Shown: piece after piece, positions 12,522-25,149 of the stretch
Layout of the letters: each line of letters starts with the position of its first letter
How positions within the stretch are numbered: position 1 is the first letter of the stretch
Source of the DNA: Toxotes chatareus
Taxonomy: Eukaryota; Chordata; Actinopteri; Toxotidae
NCBI GenBank assembly: GCA_016801885.1
Contig: CM028889.1
Location: 7,295,501 to 7,359,500, forward strand
DNA length: 64,000 bases
Direction: 5' to 3'
Program-made: the position numbers and the translations under genes
Notes under the pieces: model-generated
Database searches by the model: none
What the model was told of the DNA's origin: nothing
Seen by the model: the letters and a program-made list of their open reading frames with translations, nothing else

Positions 12522-13009
12522 GTAATTTGTATTAACTGCTGTACTGCCTTTTGCTCTCTGCTCAGCCAGTTCTCAATACATTGAGGGGGTGTAAACCTGT
12601 TGAAATGGTAAGCACCACTTGCTTTTGAATGTTTTTTTTTTTCATTCACAGTACAGCCAGTACTAAATTAAATAATTCTGATCAAAAATGCATACAAATC
12701 AAATGTCCATTTCTCTCCTATATGTAAATGCGCAAATTAAAAAAGCTTTGCTCATTAGCCAATACCTTGATATAATTTAAAGCCTAATTTAAAATACAAT
12801 TCACTTGAGCTTTCTGGTAAATTTAGCATGTGACCTTGTAAGGAAAGCAATGAAAGTAACCTTGATCAAGTCAAGTCTAAAGAGGAATAAGGTGCCTGAA
12901 CAAGAGCTGGGGTAAAAACAGTACAGTGGAAAGTACAACACACTAACAACACAGCAAAACTGAGAATCCTCAGTCATGCAAGCAGTTTTGTTGAAGCTAC
13001 ACTTATGCA

Positions 13010-13431
13010 CAGCAGTGTTTGTGTCAGCATACTATCATGTTCACACTAACACACTGACGTTAAACCAGTAAAATGTTTCGTATGTTAACTATTTACTTGA
13101 TTTAGTGTGTTAGCATGCAAACATTTTCCAAATTAGCCCTAAACACAAAGTATAACCAAAAGCTGCGGAGCTTTTCAGTAGTTTTGCAGGTACTGGATCA
13201 TCCACCAAAATACTGAACACTTAAAAACTTGTCCTGGTGGTGGTAGAGCTACGGCATCACCAGAGTTCATCATAATTCATCCAAAGTCAGTAGGATTCAT
13301 CCTCTGGAGACAAACATTTAGACAAAATGTTATGGCAATCCACCTAACAGTTGTTGCGATATTAAGAACTGGACCAAAGTAGTCAAGTGACTGACCAGCT
13401 GATAGACAGATCAACAGTGCCATCCATATCA
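13010..13431 (+). repeat. Teleost dispersed repeat, family A, copy 1
   Basis: The order of blocks matches a very common teleost repeat as I remember it: TGTTAGCATGCAAACATTTT, CCCTAAACACAAAGTATAA, TTTTGCAGGTACTGGATCAT, AGGATTCATCCTCTGGAGAC, TATGGCAATCCACCTAACAG, AACTGGACCAAAGTAGT and finally GTGCCATCC. It is diverged throughout, with no intact coding potential. The other two copies (39.2 and 50.8 kb) carry the same blocks reverse-complemented. I do not know the master element; the family appears in fish 3'UTRs and introns. Confidence 0.75.
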
Positions 13432-13495
13432 GAATAATCATTCCCTATGTGGCTTGTAGAAATGAAAAGTGAAAGTGAGAACCTGAAAATCTGAG

Positions 13496-13497
<2 letters not shown>

Positions 13498-13543
<46 letters not shown>
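13498..13543. repeat. (GT)n microsatellite, about 23 units
   Basis: Uninterrupted GT repeat lying about 65 bp beyond the family A repeat. Minus-strand frames through it translate to Thr-His runs and are artefacts. Confidence 0.95.
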
Positions 13544-13545
<2 letters not shown>

Positions 13546-13559
13546 ATGCATACTGTGTG

Positions 13560-16500
13560 TAAAGAGAAACACAAACTGGAACAGTGATAGTACTTTGACC
13601 AAAATTTATGTGCACAGCCACTGTCAAATGCAAACTCTGTGTTAGATTGGTGTCTGAGAGGGAAAAAAATAAACAGACCAACACAAACATACAGCTGACT
13701 CACAGCTCAGAGCACAGTTGGCTGGGCCAGTGTTTTCCTACTGTAGATATGTTCAGTGTTTACCGGATCACAGCTGGCACATGGTCCTTTTGAATCCCAG
13801 TACAGGCTTGATACTACTTTGATAAGTAATAGTGACTGAACTAATCAATTGTTTGTGAAATACTGTGGTCCCACACTTAAAGCCATCCAAAGCACACAGC
13901 TGGGACATAATATTCTTTTGGAATAAAGATTCTTTTGAGAGCAATCAGTGAGTGGAGCCCCTCATTAACCATGGACTACTGTGGATCACACTGAGTATTC
14001 ATTTTAGTCTTGCTATATCTGAATCATTTTGACAAATCTACATATCTAAATTATTTTGATTTGGCTGCCCCAACAAAAAACAAACAAACAAACAAACAAA
14101 AGGGATTCATTGTACTGACATATATCACAAGAAAACAAACAATTTTATTGAAAAAATAGAATTGTTCATTATAAAAGGATTATAAAAGGATATCATGATT
14201 GGGATCACAAAACATATTCTGTATATTACTTGAGAGAAAAGAAAATATACAACCAAAAAGTTAAGTAGCTGTGGGATCATAACTGGAATGAAGCTAACCT
14301 GTTACAAAATATATAGCAATTGTATTCAAATGGTCTGAACCTTAAGGTTCTGCAGCCTCTTACATGGCTTTCAAGGCAGAAAACACAGCACTGGTCTCCA
14401 CCTAAATGCATCATATCAGGAGTCACAACCGCTGTCCAGGTTGCTGATTCTGGAGTTCTGGAGCTTTGTCTCACCTGTTCATCTCACTATATATATACTG
14501 TTTAGTTCCTGATCCTGGTCTTGGACATGCCCACATCAAGCTTTACTTGAATTAGATTGTAGAAAAACACGTATGTGAATACAGCTAAACAATTAACTAT
14601 CGTCAAATGTAGCATGAATCTAAGCATGAATCGCTTCACTGTTCTTTTATAATGTGTATAGCCACAATTTCCATTGAAAACAATGGCTTTTGTCTGTGCA
14701 GTGATGTTACTGCACATTTAATGTGAAACGCATTCAGCGAAGCAGTTCTTGTGGGATATTCAGGTTCTTCAGTACAGAGAAATCTCAGCACTAAGTAGGG
14801 TGGACTGCGTGGTTCGGCTGATAGCTTTATAACCCTCCTTTAAATGCTTTGCTTGTCCCTCTTGACTGGCTCTGCAATTTTAAATGTTTAATAGCTCAGC
14901 ACTATACTTATTAATGTTGGCTATTTTCCCATCTGACTGGACTTGGATCCATTGATGCACCATGGTTCATATTCTCTTTCGTGCTTGCTTTTTCCTTGTA
15001 ATTGGAGTGTTGACCATGTTTAGTATTATATCCAGAAATTCAAAGCTGCTGTTGTAGAACAGAACACCTTTTCTCCATGTTTCCTTTATGCGGTACATTA
15101 CATTTTGCCTTTTGAAGGATCATAAAGTTTCTATGTAATATTTTGTGTGGACAGTTTCTATTGCAAGAAAGTGGAATTCTTCACAGTAATGCGATAAGGA
15201 TACAACTGCTTTAAAAGGACTCAAAACATTACGGTAAGAGAAGGAAATTATAAGCAATGTGTGCATCTGTCTCCCACTATGACACCTGTTTTGCATAATT
15301 AGTTGTTGGTACCTCATTAAGGGATATGTAGAGAAGCTAGTTGCTTAGCACCTAAATGCATTAGCTTCCTACAATCAAGGTCAGTTCAGAAATTAGTTTA
15401 ATCTGTTACTGCCTGAGACATGACAGATACTAGGACGTCAGGTAATTGCTTCTTTGGAAAAATGGAAGAGTTCTGTGAAGTTAGTCATCCGCAAGGATGA
15501 ATATTATAAATTGCACAGAGGAACAAATTAACTGGGTTGATGTATTATATCTCAGGAAGCATGGGTTTCTGTCAGAGTGCTGCACTGTGTTTTGGCTTAT
15601 GTTTAGAGTATCTGATGTGAATACATTACAGCTTTGATGACCAGTCAGGTTGATGGTTCAGCATAAGCGGTGAGGATACAGTCATGTTGTTCCAAAGTGT
15701 CAGTAAAAATAACTGTTATGTAGTACTGTGCTAATGCTATCACTTATTTTGTCAACAGTTGTAAGAAATTACAATTTGAGGTGAGCAGTGGGCTCTCATA
15801 ACCATAAATACTGTAAATTACATTTAGTGCTGAATATTTAGTAAACTGTAAATGTGTATACTGCTTAAATTAGTAATTATTGATTTATGTTTTAGACTTT
15901 AAACTTTCATTTTTCTGAAGAGGTAAACAGTTCCCAGTTTTTACTTCTTGTAATGTTTACATGTTTCTAGTATTGCAGATCCTACTGTGGATTAACACCC
16001 CCTTTTTCGACTCTGTAACCTCCCGTCCAACTTATGTGATGAAGCTGGATGCATTGTGACATGTGTCCATGAGGTTTCTTCAGTTAAGGACAATGAGTAG
16101 TCCCATTATGTCCCGCGTTTTTCACCAGTCACAATACACTCAGCCGGAGGGCATAAAAAATAAAGATCTCTAGTTTCTGGGACAATTCTTTCTATGCTAT
16201 TAGTTATTCTGTCTTTGCTAGCATGTCTGTCTTTTTCAAAGACTGTCTCCATGGGTTGATGTGGGGCTGCAATACTTTCCTGTCCTCTCTAAACAAACAC
16301 TGATGTTTATTGAAGATCTTTTTGGGTCCAGTTGAAAAGTCATTATAAAAACTTCCAACATAACTCAGCAGTATGTTGAGGTCTGGTAAGCATGGCTTAG
16401 ATCAATATATGGAATCAATTCATGTCAGTGTCTGCATTAGCCGACGGTAAATGTAAAGCATCCTTTCAAATAGAGGGCATAAACGCCTTCAGGGAGGAGA

Positions 16501-17130
16501 AAAAAAAAACTGTTTAGCTGGGATGCTCTTCTTTTCTAAGTTTGCTTAGAGGTCAGAGAAGACCTCTTCACACCTAGTTGTGCTGTCTGACACAGACAAG
16601 CTCAGGTTACACTCCTGGGCTGGACACAGAGAATTATCAAAGCAGCAGCAGTACACCACATGAGAGCCCTGGAAGCTTTTGTCCACACAACTCCTCACCC
16701 TGACCTTAAACTGACCTGACACCTTGTTGACTGAGGTAGTGGTGTTTGTCTGTGTGAACTATTCTATTTGTTGTCTTGTGGCCTTTAGTAATGTTAAATC
16801 CATCACACTTTTCCTGAATGTTTTTTGTTGTTACTTCTCTATAATATTAATCCTGAGTCCAGGGCTACTGGAACACCGTTATAGTAAGGAAACGATCTGG
16901 AATTTGATTAAATATTGAAAGTCATTGCAAGAGTGCTTAGAGCTAGTATTAACTTTTTTTTCAATATTTAACATACACAACAATCTTTCATTAAGGTCAG
17001 AATTAAAAACGGTACATTAAATTTAAAATATAAATTTAATGCATTAACAGTAAAGTTAAATATAACATAAGTAAATATTTACTGATGTAAAACAGTTGAA
17101 AACAGGGTTGAATTATGTCCATTCATTTCA
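13560..17130. other. Non-coding stretch, no gene recognised
   Basis: No gene is supported. The stretch contains an (AAAC)n run near 14073-14100, a small direct repeat of ATTATAAAAGGAT near 14170-14190, and otherwise AT-rich sequence with only short open frames. Confidence 0.55.
14073..14100. repeat. (AAAC)n tetranucleotide repeat
   Basis: CAAA/AAAC units repeated about six times, preceded by CCCCAACAAAAAAC. Confidence 0.8.
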
Positions 17131-17142
17131 TTAATTATTTCA

Positions 17143-17160
17143 TTGTTACCATGGTAACAA
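17143..17160. promoter_or_regulatory. Perfect RFX X-box palindrome
   Basis: TTGTTACCATGGTAACAA is an 18-bp perfect palindrome. Its central GTTACCATGGTAAC fits the full two-half-site X-box bound by RFX winged-helix factors (GTTNCCATGGNAAC), which control ciliary and some neuronal genes. It sits directly after a homeodomain-like CATTAATTATTT. The match is seen in the sequence; binding and any target gene are inference. Confidence 0.5.
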
Positions 17161-18010
17161 CTGCTTGCCAACAACTCCTGAGATCAATCAAAAACTTTAA
17201 CTTCTTTCTGTTTGCAGGATATGCCATTCATACCAACGTTAGACGAGTGTTGGACACTTGAATGGTGAACTGGCGTTTCTGTTAGAAATGGAAATTCATT
17301 TGGTGATACTGACATTGTTGTTGTCATTTAAAAGACTCTTTTTTAAAAGAGAGAAGGAAAAAGGAAAGAGAGAGATGGATATTGGGAGAGTATTAGAAAG
17401 AAACCATAGCAACCCTGTCTCCCAAAAATTGTGTTCACATACTGGTAAACTATTTTCCCAGTTATATTGTAGTAGTGAGATAGTTGCTGGCTGGATTATT
17501 TTCAGAGGCGACCTGTCACAAGAGAGATCAGGGTTCACATTCACTGTCTGTGGTCAGGTTTAGGCAACAAAAGCACAAAAACAACACAACAGCAGCTTGT
17601 CAAATACATAAATTAACTACATTACATTATCATCTAGGGAATAGAAAACAAACCTGTTAGCGATTGCATTTCCTTCAAATTGTATTTCTTGTTGAAAGTC
17701 AGTTGTCTGACTTCTAGGAGGCTGGGATAACTTCTAGGAGGCTGGGATCCCTAAAGACAGAGTGAAGTTTCATCTCTTTAACTGGCACAGGTAAAGAGTT
17801 ACATGGGAACGCACCTTAGGGTGAAAATTCTAAAATAAGGAGGAAGTAATCAGTCTTCCTTCCAATATTTATGATTTGGAGCATCATAATTGGAGAGACC
17901 TTCTTAAAAAAAAAGAAAAAAAAGAAAGAAAAACTATCACCCTTGCTCAGAGATAAAAGCAGAGTAAGTAATGCATGGATACAAAAGAACATTTAGAGAA
18001 AAAGCAGTCC
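17161..18010. other. Non-coding stretch with a 20-bp tandem duplication
   Basis: No gene is recognised. At 17710-17729 and 17730-17749 a 20-bp unit beginning ACTTCTAGGAGGCTGGGAT occurs twice in tandem with one difference at the last base. Purine-rich low-complexity sequence lies at 17905-17935. The 101-aa plus frame at 17258-17563 shows no recognisable domain. Confidence 0.55.
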
Positions 18011-18049
18011 TCTAATGACTGTATCTATGAAGGGGAGCATACTTTTTTT

Positions 18050-18400
18050 TCTTTTTTTTTTTATCCCTGTCTGACAGATTAAAGGAACACTGATTAATTG
18101 GTCTCTCTGATGCTACTTTTAATGAACAGCGAGGTCGGACCATTGGGGGCAAATTAGCTTGATCCTCTTTTTGCAGAACAGAATTAATGAAACCCCTATG
18201 GATTAAGCTGAAGTGTGCCATATATCCTTGCTCATGTGCAGATGGAATACCTCACACTAGTAGCTACTGTTCCAATATTTGCCCGATCCGAGGGTGTAAA
18301 GGTTCAATAGTTAGCCCTTGTAATGCAGTGAGGCTCCCATTAATGAGATTATCAGGCACTAATGAAACTTAGGCTGTATCATTACATCTTCAACATCGGA
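18050..18400. promoter_or_regulatory. Candidate conserved non-coding block with ATTA motifs
   Basis: About 350 bp of complex, repeat-free sequence contains several homeodomain-type cores: TGATTAATTGG near 18091, AGAATTAATGAAACC near 18180, CCCATTAATGAGATTATC near 18337 and CACTAATGAAAC near 18357. The spacing and lack of low complexity resemble developmental enhancers. Open frames across it are short. This is pattern judgement only; no alignment was possible. Confidence 0.25.
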
Positions 18401-19174
18401 CCATAAAATTCTGAAAAAAGAAACTTGGGAATTTGAGCTTCTTCATGTGTTAAGCTCTAAATTAGAGCATTAGATGTATTTACTACATGTCACTGTGCCT
18501 AGAATTACATTTTAAGTCAGTGCATTCTGATTTTCACATAAACTGAGTCACACTACTGTGAATAAATAATCCCTTTAACCTTCAGGCCTGGATGCTTTCA
18601 CCTTTAGAGAATCAGAGGAGGCAAGAGATTGATGCAACAATGTGTTTTCACACCACGAATCTTCCAAGAACAGTGTGAATGCAGACATTAGTTGCATAGA
18701 GTAAAGCACAGTGTGTCCCCAACAGTTCACTCAAGAAGCCTTGGTGTTTGTCAAACTCCCAGAAATCTGCAGGAGAGGAGGAGATGTGATGTCGAGGACA
18801 GTTTCCAAAGTGGAGGAACTGCCGACCAGTCTATTCAGAAACAGTTTTATAGCATATGTTGTCTTTTAAAAGAGAATATATACAACTAAATTGCAACAGA
18901 AAGAAACCTAATGTTGCCTAGTAACATTTTACTAACACAGTTGCAATATTGTCAACATATCAAAACCCACACTGTCAACCTATTACATACTGTATGTGCT
19001 GTGTACAATCTAACCTTTGGCCACTAGAGCACAATTACCATTTCAGCATAAAATATATTGGCAACTGAAATCACTTAGGAAGAGATCAACTGACAATTTG
19101 ACAATCCAGCAGACACTGAACAACCTTGTCAGTCATTTAGAGTCATGCTTCCTTCCACCTGGTGAAAAAAAGTC

Positions 19175-19400
19175 CAGTAGTCACTCTAATTTTACCTCTG
19201 TTTTGGTCTCCACCAACTCCTGAAGGAAATTACTGGTCATGTAGGTTTTAAATGCCCCATTGCGTACATGATTTAGTTTATATTGTTTTCCATCTACTGT
19301 TTGGTGCTAGGCAGAGAGTGTACAGTGGAGCTATAAGAGCATTTGGTGAAATGGCTGATACTTTCTCCCATGACAGCTAGATGTCACTCAGCAGTAAAAC
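19175..19400 (+). repeat. Teleost dispersed repeat, family B
   Basis: The blocks TTTTGGTCTCCACCAACTCC, TGAAGGAAATTACTGG, AAATGCCCCATTG, CTGTTTGGTGCTAGGCAG and AGTGTACAGTGGAG occur in the order of a repeat I remember as common in percomorph introns (there reading CTAAATGCTCCACTATG in the middle). It is diverged and non-coding. Limits are approximate. Confidence 0.55.
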
Positions 19401-22400
19401 TTAAAAATGGATTTTAATAATATACTTCAACAAGTGACCTATGGCGTCATTTTTTATGGGAAGACAGTAGGTTAGGCAAGACACCTCAACCTAACTACTG
19501 TTGAGACATAAAACTCCCTCGACTGGACAAAACTTTGCCAGTGATCAGAATGTTTTTTTGTTTTTTTTAATATATATATTTTGTTATATTTACAACATGG
19601 CTAGTTTTCTATTCTCTAATGTGTCATATTACAAAGACACTGGAAGTGCACACCACAGTCAGTCAAAAACACTCCTTTTTTTTTTCTTTTCAGGCTGTAG
19701 CTTTATATGTTTGCTGTGAAAATATTTGCAGAAATATGCGTTACATAGCCTGATAGTGTTAAGTGTGGTTCAGTGGAGCCAGATAGGGTCAGCTGGAACG
19801 AAATTATGCATCCAAGACTAAAGCAGTGGTGTCATGTCTGGAAGATTTGTTTTCACAAACCAAGAGGAAAGCAGTTTCCTAACAAACACATTTCTATTAA
19901 AAAAAAATCTATATGCTTTATCTAACACAGAAAAACTGCAACCTAGAGTTCATGTGGCCTAGTGTTAGATATTTATTCGTCTATTGTGTTGTGAGGGCTG
20001 GATTTGCCTCTGAAAAATTATATTTTTAACGCTTAACCCCTCCATATGAATTGGCAGCATGTTGAAACTTTATGAATAGACACATTGCAATGCCCACAAG
20101 TCATAATAAAATAAGCTGTGAAGTCCTCTCAACTGTCCTCTTTGTAGTAGCTACAGCTATGTGGGTGGAGGTGCAGAAAAGGTTCAACCATGTTTCCTTC
20201 TGGTTTGTGGGAGGATTCTAGATTTGAGTCTTTATATCTCTCTCCTCTTGTAGGCAGAGACGGCTGCTTTCAGTGACAATAACCCACCACCAAAATTTAA
20301 TTTTGGCAAACAGAATAAATGTGCTTCCTTTCAGTTGGGGGATTAGCTGCTCTTCTATGGCTCTCATCCATTTTGTGATTAAGCTGAATTTTACACAAAA
20401 AAAATTGTCAATTTGTCAAGTTAAACTTTAAATTACTGGTTTGCTTTACCGCCAAACAGTCAGATGATTTGTGTGTATGAAATGACATTTTAATATAATA
20501 AAATTCTACATAAACAAGATGCTATGCAAAAACAGTGGTGTCAGTGACTTATTGGTGGAGCATACCCTAATTTGTCTTTTTTTAATCACTTCAGTGGAGC
20601 TGAGTTTGGTCAGTAGGAGAAACTTGTTGTTGGTTGAGCTTATAGTTTGTTACCCATACCACAATAGGGATTTTTTTCAGCCAAGACAAAAACGTAGATT
20701 GTTTATTTTTGGTAAATTTTCACATATTAACCCCATATCTTTTCTGTAAGAACTGATAAAAAATATATACAAAATAAAAATATTGCTTCATAAACATTTT
20801 ACAGCCACAGCATACAGTATTCACAATAGTTTGGGTACTGGTCGAGATATGCATGGAATAAGAATGACAACTTCTGGTTTTGGTAGCAGTTGTGAATGTG
20901 CCTGCTTTTATGGGTACAGAGGTGCAATTAGTAATCAGTGGGTACATTGTGTCCCCCATATAAAGCATAAAAACAGATATAAACAGGTGGTACTTGAAAC
21001 AGTGTGTCAGCAAAATTTTTCATTGTATGAAGCGACACCAGCAGGGCTGGACAGACTGGAAGTTCAAACAGATCAGTATTTTGTAGCACCAAAGATTCCA
21101 CTGTATATTTTCTGTTTGCTGTTCCTGATAATTCATAGCACATTGAGGGGTCCAGTAACCTTGCAGCACATTATATGCTAGTCTCTATATTATATCCTGT
21201 AGTTTACTGTGTCATAATTGCATGCTAGCTACCTGCCTCACAGCCTTAACTGCATAACAGACTTTAACAGACAGTTTTGACAGCACTACTGTACATCTAG
21301 CCACTTTGTGGCCACAGGGAATACTGCTAAGCACTCTACTGGATCAGACCAATAGACAACTGCCTGCAGATGTTTCCCGACTGAACTCTCATAGCTCTTT
21401 GACAATGACATGTTTCATTTTGATGGTGCAAGTAAATCCTGGAGATACCTTTACGCTTGCATGTTCAAAAAATTGGGCCTCAGGTAGAGAACACTGGCTC
21501 CCACTACAAAGTACTGGCACATTCACAGATCCCAACAGCAAGGTTGCACTTTTATTTGTGTCTTGTCTGGCATCCTTCTGGCAGTTTCCAGAACACATTT
21601 TATCTGTTGGCGTATGTGACTTAATATATCTGAGAGGGTATATCTATGTGAAGCTGTAAGAGGGGGGAGCTCAATACTCTGTAGCTGCAGTGTATAATGG
21701 CTGGGTGCAGCATGTGACATTGCAGAGGGGAAATTCACACTGAGGGCTGTCATATGGTGTGTGGATATGGTGTCCATAAACCCTGAGGGGGCGAGAATGA
21801 TAAAACCTTGTTTTGTTGTATTGCAAGGGAGAATTTTCCCATTAACTTTGGTTTGATTGCATATAAACATGGCATGCAGGCGGCAGAGTGCTTGTTTCCA
21901 GAAATCCCTGGCTGAGCGCTGCTGTATCTGCTGCCAAGTGAGGTAGGTTACATGGCTGGGAGCAGCGTACTCTCAGCCATGGATGGCAGCCTGCAAAGAC
22001 CACTGTCTGGTGCCAGGGTTACAGGTATGTAAAGGGAGGCAAATGTGCCCATTACACTCAGACACCCTTCCTCACCAGCCGAGTGTGATCTGCTACTCGC
22101 ACTCCCTCCATCTCTGTCCTTCCTCCAACTGAATCAGGCTCTTGCACCAAATGCCTTTCAACAGCTTTCTCTTTATCACACTGATACACTCTCTTACCAA
22201 GAATATAAACACACTGACTTGCAGACACATACTCAGATTCTCAGCCTCCAATCCATCCCATGCTGTCCAGACAAATCAACAGTTTGAGCCAGAGGCTTGC
22301 TGCCCATCTGGTCAGCGATTGCCAGCAGGTCCCAGCATGTAAAAAAGAGAGGGAGCCATCTAATCCCCACCCTGCCTAAGAACTAGAGTGTTCTGATAGT

Positions 22401-23200
22401 TTCTCCCAGTCAAAGTCAGGGACGGTGAATACAACTCTCCCACATGGCTGCCAAGGTCACCAAAGTCTCTAATCACTTTCCTTCTTATTTTGTTTTGCTT
22501 TTTCGCAGTCTTTCTCCCTCTGTCTCATACTCACCCACACACCTCTCACTTTTTTTCTCTTAGCCCCACAGCACCAACAGTATCCTCTAGAGGTTTAATT
22601 GTACCAAATCTAGGGGGGAAATGCCCACTTTTCAGACACAGCACCTAATATACTGTATTCTACAGTGATTAGTGTGAGGCTAGCTCCCTACAACTGTCAT
22701 GCCAGGGGCAGACGGACCTGGGAAGAGTGTACACTCAAACATTGGAGCAGATTGCAAAGTGCACTTTAGAGCACGTTTTCATATGTGCTGGAGTTGATTT
22801 GGCTCAAATCAGAAGTTGTTACCGTTGATGCACTTTTTCACTGGCCTAGTTTGGACTTGTACTGACAAATGAATCACAAAGAAAGCCGTGTTGTCAAGAT
22901 GATAGGGCTTTTATTGCAGACTGTAACAATGTGTTATCCAGATTCTCTCTGCCTTCTGGCCTGTATGCACTGGCAAAATGTGTTACTAAACAAGACTCAC
23001 ACTGGCTGGCTCACTAATAATTCTGTTGAGGGAAAAGTAAACATGGATACATTAACACATGACGACAGGAACAATGCCAGCAATTTTAGCAGTCAGCTTC
23101 TTTGCATATGAAATTTAGTTATTCTATTTTGGATGTCCTTAGTTGACTGTTTTCTTCTCTCTCTCTCTCTCTCCTATCTTTATTTATTTAGGAAAGGTTG
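19401..23200. other. Non-coding stretch, no gene recognised
   Basis: The longest frames (20783-21181 plus, 132 aa; 21306-21659 plus, 117 aa; 21523-21870 minus, 115 aa) have no recognisable domain, overlap frames on the other strand, and lack splice context that I can defend. A CT-rich tract lies near 22490-22560 and a (CT)n run at 23151-23173. Confidence 0.55.
23151..23173. repeat. (CT)n microsatellite
   Basis: TTCTTCTCTCTCTCTCTCTC with about nine CT units. Confidence 0.85.
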
Positions 23201-23229
23201 GCTGTAGAGGGACATTCATTTTCTTCCTG

Positions 23230-23475
23230 CTACAGTACACAGCACTCACACCTGGGAGCTGCAGACTATATCCATTGTTTTCAGTAGATGGCCAATGAGC
23301 AGCTCCACTGGAGCAGTGGGAGGTTAAATGCTTAGCTCAAGGGCACTTCTATTTTAGTTGTAATGGGAGTGCAGATAGGTACCCAGTTTTCTGGCCTAAT
23401 CAGATTTTTGAGCAAGTTGAGGGGTTCAAAGCACTGACCTCCCACTCAGAGGCAGCCTTCATCTCTAACCCAACT
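23230..23475. repeat. Teleost dispersed repeat, family C (tRNA-like tail type)
   Basis: The run CCACTGGAGCAGTGGGAGG-TTAAATGCTTAGCTCAAGGG-CACTTC, followed about 80 bp later by GGTTCAAAGCACTGACCTCC, matches in order a common fish repeat that ends in a GGGATTCGAACC-like segment, here degraded. It has no coding potential. Limits and family are from memory and approximate. Confidence 0.5.
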
Positions 23476-23559
23476 TTTGTGAACACCACACGTAGAACTG
23501 ACCTGTGAAGTCCATAGATAGTAGATTTGTAGATTTTGTAAAATTTGGATTTTGTAGAT

Positions 23560-24780
23560 TAAAAAAAAAAATTTTTGCTGGACAATCATTTTTATTCATA
23601 TTTGATGGAGTTGTATCGTACATCCTACTGAATAACACTGGGAAATCTGGCTGAAATTAATATGGTCATGTTAATAAGAAGGTTTTACCAGAAATAGATG
23701 AGCATGCAAAATTGTATGGTCAGATACTTATTCAAAGCAGTTAATTCTGTTCTGATGTGTTTGTGTCATTGGACAAAATTGTCAATCACTTTTCATAGCT
23801 TTATATAATTTATATATACTTTTGTTATTTATTTTTATGTTATATAAAATTATTGTGTTGTTGCAGAATAAAAACATGCTCATTTCCAGCAGATTTAATA
23901 TTCTTTCGCCAGTATTCAGAAACTCTTCAAGGTAGTTTTAGATATTTTTTTGTGTCCAACATGATTGTTTAGAACAGTGTAATTACATTGTAAAGCTACG
24001 GGCACTGAATAACAATAGCAGGTGAGACTGGATGGAAAATAAGATGTTTTCTGTTGTTTTGATTCAGCAAGGTAATGTTTGGGGGAAAAAAAAATCTTCT
24101 GCCATGCAATCATGAACATCCCTCGAGCACATAGGTATATCACCTGAAGTAATGCATAGCAACAATTGGCATTTGGACGAGCCAGGCTGACTGCATATGA
24201 GTGGTCATGAAACAGCTGAGGAAGAAATACCTCCACATGTACCAAGAGAGGCAGAGAGCAATTCAATTTCATACACTTTACTGAAACCTGCAACTTTGAA
24301 TAAGCAAGCATGAAGGGCAAAAGAACATACACTAACAAAACACAGAAGGCCGTCTGACACTCAGATAAAATTTCTGACCACAAAGTGGTCAGTATGCTTG
24401 ACATTGCTTTTAAAAGCCTACTCCATAGCCTTTGGCTCCTTTTCGCCTTTTCAGGTGGCTTTTGGTTCCACATAACTAGACCTACGGGTGCACTGTGGAC
24501 CCTACTCTGGCTTACTGTGGTGTGAAATTGCATACGCAACCTTGAAATGATTCCCGCAATAGCAGATGGTCTTAGCAATGGAGAAAAATATGTTTTGTTC
24601 GCCTGTCTGAAGAATGAAGGTGACAATAAATGAAAGTTTGATTAGAAAACGACACCTGGGGGGTTATGAAAGGTGACGAGATTAAGCCTGTTCAAACTTC
24701 ATTTTGTTCCATAAACTTTATCTTTGACTGATTATAATGAAGCACACTCATATTTTGTATTACTTTATTAATTATGTAAC
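23560..24780. other. Non-coding stretch containing the window's longest open frame
   Basis: A minus-strand frame at 24626-23916 (236 codons) is the longest in the window. Its peptide is rich in Cys, His, Trp and Phe, has no domain I recognise, and no codon or splice context supports it. I treat it as a chance frame. The rest is AT-rich with T runs. Confidence 0.5.
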
Positions 24781-24786
24781 CATAAA

Positions 24787-24930
24787 CAGGGTTGGGATAG
24801 TTAAACAAATTACCTGATTAAAAAAAAGTCAGTAAATCAGTAACAAAATCCAAGTACCACAATATTAAAGTTACATAACTTCATTACTTTATGTTCCGTT
24901 ATCTTTGGATTACCTCAATACCAAATATGT
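24787..24930 (+). mobile_element. Terminal fragment of a non-autonomous hAT-like DNA transposon
   Basis: It begins CAGGGTTGGG and continues with AAATTACCTGATTA, TCAGTAACAAAATCCAAGTA, ATTAAAGTTACATAAC, TCATTACTTT and TTTGGATTACCTCAATACC. These blocks recall abundant fish non-autonomous hAT elements whose ends read CAGGGTTGGGAGTAAC. I found no matching inverted end (CCCAACCCTG) downstream, so the copy appears truncated, and no 8-bp target duplication can be tested. It has no transposase. Confidence 0.5.
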
Positions 24931-25118
24931 GAAGAGAAGATAAAAATAAATATCAATAATTCTGTATTCTGTCCATCTTTTTATTCTACAAATTCAGGCT
25001 ACAGCCCAACTTACAATTCAAATAACAATACAAACAATTTTCTGACATGTCGATTATGCCTCACAAATAAGGTGCTTTTGGAATCACGTAAGTAAATAGA
25101 AAACATGCTAAACTATTT

Positions 25119-25140
25119 AAAAAAAAAAAAAAAAAAAAAA
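25119..25140. repeat. Homopolymer A22
   Basis: Twenty-two A residues between AACTATTT and GATCTGGGG, about 190 bp beyond the recognisable hAT-like segment. No other element structure is visible. Confidence 0.85.
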
Positions 25141-25149
25141 GATCTGGGG

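Noticed and set aside
13383..13703. Minus frames encoding Thr-His runs
   Set aside because: Direct translation of the (GT)n microsatellite.
18905..18930. GTTGCCTAGTAAC as a second RFX site
   Set aside because: Wrong centre and spacing compared with the full X-box; too weak to list.
20783..21181. 132-codon plus frame, overlapped by minus frames
   Set aside because: Both strands are open here, which indicates low stop density and not coding. No domain seen.
23916..24626. 236-codon minus-strand open frame, the longest in the window
   Set aside because: No recognisable domain, composition heavy in Cys/His/Trp/Phe, no repeat-family support. A frame of this length is uncommon but possible by chance on two strands of 64 kb. 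A protein search or RNA-seq would be needed to revive it.
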